This document shows positions 6,822 through 10,000 of a stretch of 10,000 nt of DNA, piece after piece; position 1 is the stretch's first letter, and every line of letters begins with the position of its first letter. The notes beneath the pieces are model-generated. The model was not told the origin of the DNA. It was given only the letters and a program-made list of their open reading frames with translations, and did not search any database. The stretch lies in the NCBI RefSeq assembly GCF_000499385.1, contig NW_013654303.1:1-10000 (forward strand). Direction: 5' to 3'. Both the position numbers and the translations under genes were made by a program. This DNA is from Eimeria necatrix (taxonomy: Eukaryota; Apicomplexa; Conoidasida; Eucoccidiorida; Eimeriidae).

Positions 6822-7142
6822 GTGCTGTGTTTTGCTGCTGTCGAGTTGTATTGAACTTCAGAGAAATGCTTTCTTACCTCCTCGCCTTCGGGGCTTCTCC
6901 CAACCAGCAAAACGCCCTCGGGCAAACTCCGCTGCACTTAGCAGCAAGAGTTGGTGCTGCTGCTGCAGTGCAGCAGCTGCTGGCAGCAGGAGCCAATCCG
7001 GCCATAACGGACCAGGCTGGTGAGCCGCAGCAGCCGCCAGTGGTCCACTGGACCACTCAGCTGCTGCTGCATGCAGCACTGGTCTGCTGCTAGCGCCCCG
7101 AGTTCTCGCCAGCTGCTGCAGCTACACGCACACCAAACCACC

Positions 7143-7174
<32 letters not shown>

Positions 7175-7198
7175 TGCGGCTGCCGCTGCTACTGCCGC

Positions 7199-7258
<60 letters not shown>

Positions 7259-7260
7259 AG

Positions 7261-7321
<61 letters not shown>

Positions 7322-7551
7322 AGCTCCTGCTGCTGCAGCGTCGAATTCAAGTTTGCTGCTGCAACTTCGCAGGGTTTGACGCGGCGTGCTGGGCGCAAAG
7401 CGAAATGCACGAAGAAGTCGTGCAGCTGCTGCCGCCGGCGAAGAGTCTGGGCAGTCGGGACTTAGCGTTATTTCAGTTGTTGGCGATGGACCAGCTGGGG
7501 ATGAGTCTGAAGCTGCCGGGCAAGAAGAAGGGGAAAGCGAGCAAAAAATAG
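6487..7551 (+). CDS. Ankyrin-repeat protein, 196 residues
   Basis: Three exons join in phase: 6487-6740 (donor GTGAGT), 6862-7019 (donor GTGAGC) and 7373-7551 (stop TAG). The protein is a short ankyrin scaffold with no signal peptide or membrane segment, so a cytosolic or nuclear protein-binding role is likely; no partner is evident. Repeats: a degenerate first helix pair at about 1-30; NGTTALLLAAKLNKEEIVKE at 35-54 followed by GGDPN; ANTALHFAARN with LLAFGASPN at 72-99; the canonical GQTPLHLAARVGAAAAVQQL then GANPAITD at 105-135; and FDAACWAQ with HEEVVQLL at 139-157. The third repeat spans the first splice junction and the last one the second, which supports both joins. The tail ends KKKGKASKK. 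Intron 1 holds a CAG tract, intron 2 a large CAG/CTG inverted repeat. I cannot assign an orthologue. Confidence 0.87.
6759..6820 (+). repeat. CAG tract in ankyrin intron 1
   Basis: About 20 pure CAG units occupy half of the 121-bp intron 6741-6861, whose acceptor is TTGAACTTCAG. Reading through the tract would give poly-Ala, but splicing it out restores a continuous ankyrin repeat. Confidence 0.92.
7144..7325 (+). repeat. CAG then CTG inverted repeat in ankyrin intron 2
   Basis: About ten CAG units (7144-7175) are followed by CTG runs of about 18 (7206-7259) and 19-20 units (7266-7322), with a CTGCAGCTC unit repeated between and after them. The complementary triplets can fold into a hairpin within the intron 7020-7372. 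Confidence 0.9.
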
Positions 7552-7807
7552 CGCTTTTTCGCAAATAAAAGTGGAAATAAGCATTAAAAAGTAAAAACTA
7601 TTCCAAATAATCCAAAATAATATCCTAATTTCATTTGTTACTGGCAGTTCCCGCGAAATCTGAACTTTTTGAATTTGCAAACCGCGCGAGCTGTCTGTAC
7701 ACCCGAAACGCAAGCGAGCGGCGCCGCCCGCGATCGAGCCGATCACTTTCCATTTTGGAATCTTTTTGCATTTTGAATTAAAAATAAAGTTTCTAAATGC
7801 AAATAAA
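7552..7807. promoter_or_regulatory. Short spacer with presumed PEBP-like promoter
   Basis: A 256-bp spacer, mostly AT-rich, with a GC-rich core at 7683-7742 that holds a TGTCTGTACACCC motif. The same few hundred bases must also hold the 3' end of the ankyrin transcript; AATAAA-type sequences occur at 7564-7580. Confidence 0.5.
7692..7704 (-). promoter_or_regulatory. Motif GGGTGTACAGACA (minus strand)
   Basis: Plus strand reads TGTCTGTACACCC. It matches the GGTGTACAGACA form seen complete at 5902 and 9272 but lacks the final arm. It ends 103 bp before the PEBP-like start codon, similar to the spacing of the 9653 palindrome from the ATG at 9762. Confidence 0.55.
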
Positions 7808-8145
7808 ATGAATTTGTTCTTCAAAAAAGAAAGAAAAACACTTTGCTTCCTGCTGCCGCTGCTCGGGTCCTGCTGCGCGCAGCTGCAGCTGGAAAGCCCC
7901 GGTGGGAATCTTTTGCAAGTTGAACTTCAACAAATAATAAAATTAATTTTATAGTTCAACTTCAACAAATAATAAAATTAATTTTATAGTTCAACTTCAA
8001 CAAATAATGAAATTAATTTTCTTTTTTATTTTCAGACTTCGCCACTTTTTCTTGCAGCAGCAAAGAAGCTAAAAGTCTTCTTCCCAAACACTTCGGCTCG
8101 CGCTGCGGCGGCCGCAGCCAGGCGCCAGCAGCAACATGGACAGGT

Positions 8146-8217
<72 letters not shown>

Positions 8218-8681
8218 ATGGGAAATTTGAATTTGGGGTTTAATGCATTTCAAAACAAACAGGATCGCCCTATGAGACTGGCTCCTTCGTTCTCACAATA
8301 ACAGAAGTTTCGCAAAATGGCGAAGTTGTGAGAAAAAGAATTTTTGAATTTAATTTCCAAATTTAAAAAGTCCTTTAGATTCCTCATTTGCTGGTTTGGG
8401 ACATTCCAGAGACCCTGACAAGCGTGAGACGCCTCCTGCTGCTGCTGCTGCGGTGGCCCCGCTGCTGCTGCTGCTGCTGCTGCTGCGGTGGTCCCGCTGC
8501 TGCTGCTGCTGCTGCTGCTGCAGTGGCCCCGCTGCTGCTGCTGCTCATTCGGAGCTGCAGCTAAGCCCTGCTGCGGACTGGAAAGCCCTGGGAGCCTCTC
8601 TGGGCAGCGGGGGGCCCTATGGGGGCCCCTGTCCTTCTTCGAGGTTTTCTTGCTTGCGGCTGTCTCTCTACGCTCTCAGTA

Positions 8682-8745
<64 letters not shown>

Positions 8746-9051
8746 CTCACTGCCCCGCCCGCAGGCGAAGCCAAACTGCTGCTGCCCGAGGGCTCGCCTT
8801 ACGAAAAGCTGCATGCGCGTTTGGCGGAGTTGGCTGAGGAAAATGGTTGGTAGTATTTATTTTATTTTTAATTAAATTAATTGATTAATTAATTAATCAA
8901 TTAATTAAATTAATTAAATTAATTAAATTAAATTAATTAATTAAATTGAATTAATGCCATTTATTGCAAACCAACAGCCCTCCTCGACGCCGCAGTGCTC
9001 TACGCCGTGGCCTTTCCCATGCAGCCAGACCAAATCCGAACTGGACTTTGA
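7808..9051 (+). CDS. Secreted PEBP-like (YbhB-type) protein
   Basis: Seven exons join in phase: 7808-7901, 8036-8143, 8263-8327, 8379-8423, 8561-8678, 8765-8845 and 8978-9051 (TGA), giving 194 residues. Residues 1-24 form a signal peptide (basic KKERK, then CFLLPLLGSCCA), so entry to the secretory pathway is expected. The rest follows the bacterial/archaeal-type PEBP fold in order: FGSRCGGRSQAPAATWTGSP (51-70), SFVLTITEV, HLLVWDIPETLTS (92-104), YGGPCPS (124-130), LSLYALS (138-144), then a C-terminal helix region. Known PEBPs bind phospholipids or regulate kinases; ligand here is unknown. The usual DPDAP pocket motif after the SFVLTI strand is replaced by TEVSQNGEV, and the His-Arg-Tyr after GGPCP is absent. 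Every join restores family-like sequence, which supports the model. Assignment rests on motif order, not a search. Confidence 0.82.
7918..8022 (+). repeat. 35-bp tandem repeat in PEBP-like intron 1
   Basis: Three copies start at 7918, 7953 and 7988, each AGTTSAACTTCAAC followed by AAATAATAAAATTAATTTT. The first copy keeps a perfect inverted repeat, GTTGAA-C-TTCAAC; later copies have G changed to C. The array nearly fills the intron 7902-8035. Confidence 0.95.
8146..8216 (+). repeat. CAG tract in PEBP-like intron 2
   Basis: About 24 triplets with one CAT interruption start two bases after the GT donor at 8144 (GTCAGCAG). The intron ends at AACAG (8262). Confidence 0.92.
8437..8553 (+). repeat. 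CTG minisatellite in PEBP-like intron 4
   Basis: CTG runs are separated by GCGGTGGCCCC, GCGGTGGTCCC and GCAGTGGCCCC spacers, making a higher-order unit of roughly 40 bp repeated three times. It forms most of the intron 8424-8560, just before the acceptor GAGCTGCAG. Confidence 0.88.
8608..8632 (+). repeat. GGGGGGCCC block encoding GGPYGGP
   Basis: The GC-palindromic stretch GGGGGGCCCTATGGGGGCCC lies inside PEBP-like exon 5 and encodes the conserved YGGP segment. A very similar string (GGGGCCCTATGAGGGCCCC) occurs at 9902-9920. Confidence 0.7.
8685..8744 (+). repeat. CAG tract in PEBP-like intron 5
   Basis: Twenty CAG units lie in the 86-bp intron 8679-8764, whose donor is GTACGC and acceptor CCCGCAG. 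Its orientation is opposite to the CTG tract on the other side of exon 5. Confidence 0.92.
8862..8953 (+). repeat. AT-rich ATTAA repeat in last PEBP-like intron
   Basis: Short-period ATTAA/TTAAT units fill most of the intron 8846-8977. Part is self-complementary. Confidence 0.9.
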
Positions 9052-9134
9052 AATAAAAAAAAAGAAATAAAAAAAAGAAATAAAAAGAAATAAATTATTT
9101 CTTTTTGCAATTTCCCGAAGCCCCCAGCAACAGC

Positions 9135-9147
9135 TGTCTGTACACCC
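9135..9147 (-). promoter_or_regulatory. Motif GGGTGTACAGACA (minus strand)
   Basis: Identical over 13 bp to the copy at 7692-7704, including the CTGTCTGTACACCCG context. It lies 84 bp after the PEBP-like stop codon. Confidence 0.5.
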
Positions 9148-9271
9148 GGAAATAGCGTTTATTTTGCTCTTTTTTGGCGTTTAAAACGCAAAATTTGGCG
9201 AAGTTTTTGACAAAAAATAAAAATGCACTTTTGGTGTTTTATTTCCGCCTCCGCAGTCGCGGCGGCGTTGC

Positions 9272-9285
9272 GGTGTACAGACACC
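9272..9285 (+). promoter_or_regulatory. Inverted repeat GGTGTACAGACACC
   Basis: Same ACAG-centred form as 5902-5917. A degenerate half copy (GAGGTGTATGTG) follows at 9291. Confidence 0.55.
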
Positions 9286-9652
9286 TCGCTGAGGTGTATG
9301 TGCAGGTCCGCCCTGTCGGTCGGTCTTCGCGCGGCTTTTTGCGCTCAAAAGTTTTCATTTTTGAAAATAAAAAATAATATTTGCATTTAAAATGTCTTTA
9401 ATATTCATATTATTCAAAATTTGCCGAAGTTTCAAAGCAGCTGCAAACGACAGCCCCAGCGCCGCCGCGACTCGGGAAGCCGCAGCAAAACGCCGAAAGA
9501 AGGAAACCAATGAATTAAATGAACTAATTAATTAATTAATTAATTAATTAATTAATTAATTAATGTTAATTAATTTATTTAATTCATTCAAACAGATCTT
9601 CGAGTTGTTCTTGGAGTCCGATTCAGTTGACTGCCACGCGCCTCGCTGCTGA

Positions 9653-9666
9653 GGTGTACGTACACC
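9653..9666. promoter_or_regulatory. Palindrome GGTGTACGTACACC
   Basis: A perfect 14-bp dyad, ending 95 bp before the candidate start codon at 9762. Confidence 0.6.
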
Positions 9667-9761
9667 GCAGCACACCACCGCCACTCAAACTCTCCCAACT
9701 CCCGCAGCTCTTCGACAGTTTTATTTTTTTGGATTTCTTTGAGTTATAATGGCACTAAGGG

Positions 9762-9790
9762 ATGGCCGACCGGCACCCAGACTCCCAAGA

Positions 9791-9830
<40 letters not shown>

Positions 9831-10000
9831 GCAGCAGGATCCGGCAACGACGCGCTATGGTTCTCGACTTCAAGTACCCTGGGGACTTCCTGGGGCCCCC
9901 AGGGGCCCTATGAGGGCCCCCCGGCCAGCAGCTTCTCCCCCAGTCCTGCTGCTGCAGCAGCAGCAGCAGCACCGCTGCAGCCAGCAGCAGACGGGGGGGC
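9762..10000 (+). CDS. Unrecognised low-complexity protein, 5' part
   Basis: An open frame begins ATGGCCGAC at 9762 (G at +4) and runs to the window edge without a stop, 79 codons. It encodes MADRHPDSQEA, a poly-Ala run with one Thr (from CAG triplets), then GSGNDALWFSTSSTLGTSWG, a Gly/Pro segment from the GGGGCCC block, and a second Ala run. No domain is visible. Support is the palindrome about 100 bp upstream, as for the PEBP-like gene, an upstream in-frame stop (TAA at 9756), and readable non-repeat residues between the Ala runs. The alternative start at 9749 in another frame stops after 54 codons. The open frame could also be a triplet-repeat artefact, or splice within the window. Confidence 0.38.
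9792..9837 (+). repeat. CAG tract near right edge
   Basis: About 15 CAG units with one CAA interruption, read as Ala in the candidate gene. A second mixed CTG/CAG tract follows at about 9946-9970. Confidence 0.9.
9880..9924 (+). repeat. GGGGCCC-type GC block near right edge
   Basis: Imperfect GGGGCCCC palindromic units like those at 2632-2757, 3579-3608 and 8608-8632. Confidence 0.7.

Larger units (their letters stand above)
9052..9761. other. Intergenic region after PEBP-like gene
   Basis: No supported gene. It starts with three AAATAAAAAAAAG-type units (9050-9095) suitable as 3' UTR/poly(A)-signal sequence. It then holds three full copies of the GGTGTAC motif plus one degenerate copy (GAGGTGTATGTGCAG, 9291-9305) and an ATTA repeat with long palindromic AT sequence (9521-9585). 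The 67-codon ORF at 9174-9377 has no recognisable domain. Confidence 0.5.

Noticed and set aside
6212..6937. 241-codon minus-strand ORF with poly-Cys
   Set aside because: Antisense of ankyrin exons 1 and 2 and the intronic CAG tract; no recognisable domain.
6938..7564. 208-codon minus-strand poly-Ala ORF
   Set aside because: Antisense of ankyrin exon 3 and intron 2 triplets.
9749..9913. Alternative 54-codon ORF with Ser run at the right edge
   Set aside because: Stops in the GGGGCCC block, while the frame from 9762 stays open to the edge with better start context; kept only as an alternative.

Overview
The window looks like nuclear DNA of a coccidian apicomplexan, most likely Eimeria. Two signatures support this: abundant interstitial CCCTAAA/TTTAGGG heptamers, and very frequent CAG/CTG tracts, some read through in exons as homopolymeric amino acids. 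Genes have several short GT-AG introns, and intergenic spacers are AT-rich on the right half. Genus is inferred from repeat type and gene structure, not from a database match.

Layout, left to right. (1) 62-1505, minus strand: the N-terminal three exons of exportin-1 (XPO1/CRM1), running off the left edge. (2) 1506-2571: divergent spacer with CAG tracts, telomere-like arrays in both orientations and two copies of a GTGTACGTACAC palindrome. (3) 2572-5236, plus strand: the CCCH plus RING spliceosome protein CWC24/RNF113 in four or five exons, its introns packed with telomere-like repeats, including a 97-bp tandem array. (4) 5237-6486: spacer with two palindromes and a GC-rich candidate RNA fold. 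(5) 6487-7551, plus: a 196-residue ankyrin-repeat protein in three exons. (6) 7808-9051, plus: a seven-exon, 194-residue secreted-type PEBP-like (YbhB-type) protein. (7) 9052-9761: AT-rich spacer with three full palindrome copies. (8) 9762 to the right edge: possible first exon of an unrecognised low-complexity protein.

The exon models for genes 1, 5 and 6 join in phase and give family-like proteins. In gene 3 only the first exon needs an assumed intron or an indel. The genes are not an operon or pathway: nuclear export, splicing, an ankyrin adaptor and a secreted PEBP fold are unrelated jobs.

The most notable patterns are three. The left-edge telomere-like array most simply belongs to an XPO1 intron rather than a chromosome end. 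Successive introns carry telomere-like or CAG/CTG tracts in opposite orientation, so many exons are flanked by complementary RNA. A palindromic GGTGTAC-type motif occurs at least eight times, always in intergenic DNA.
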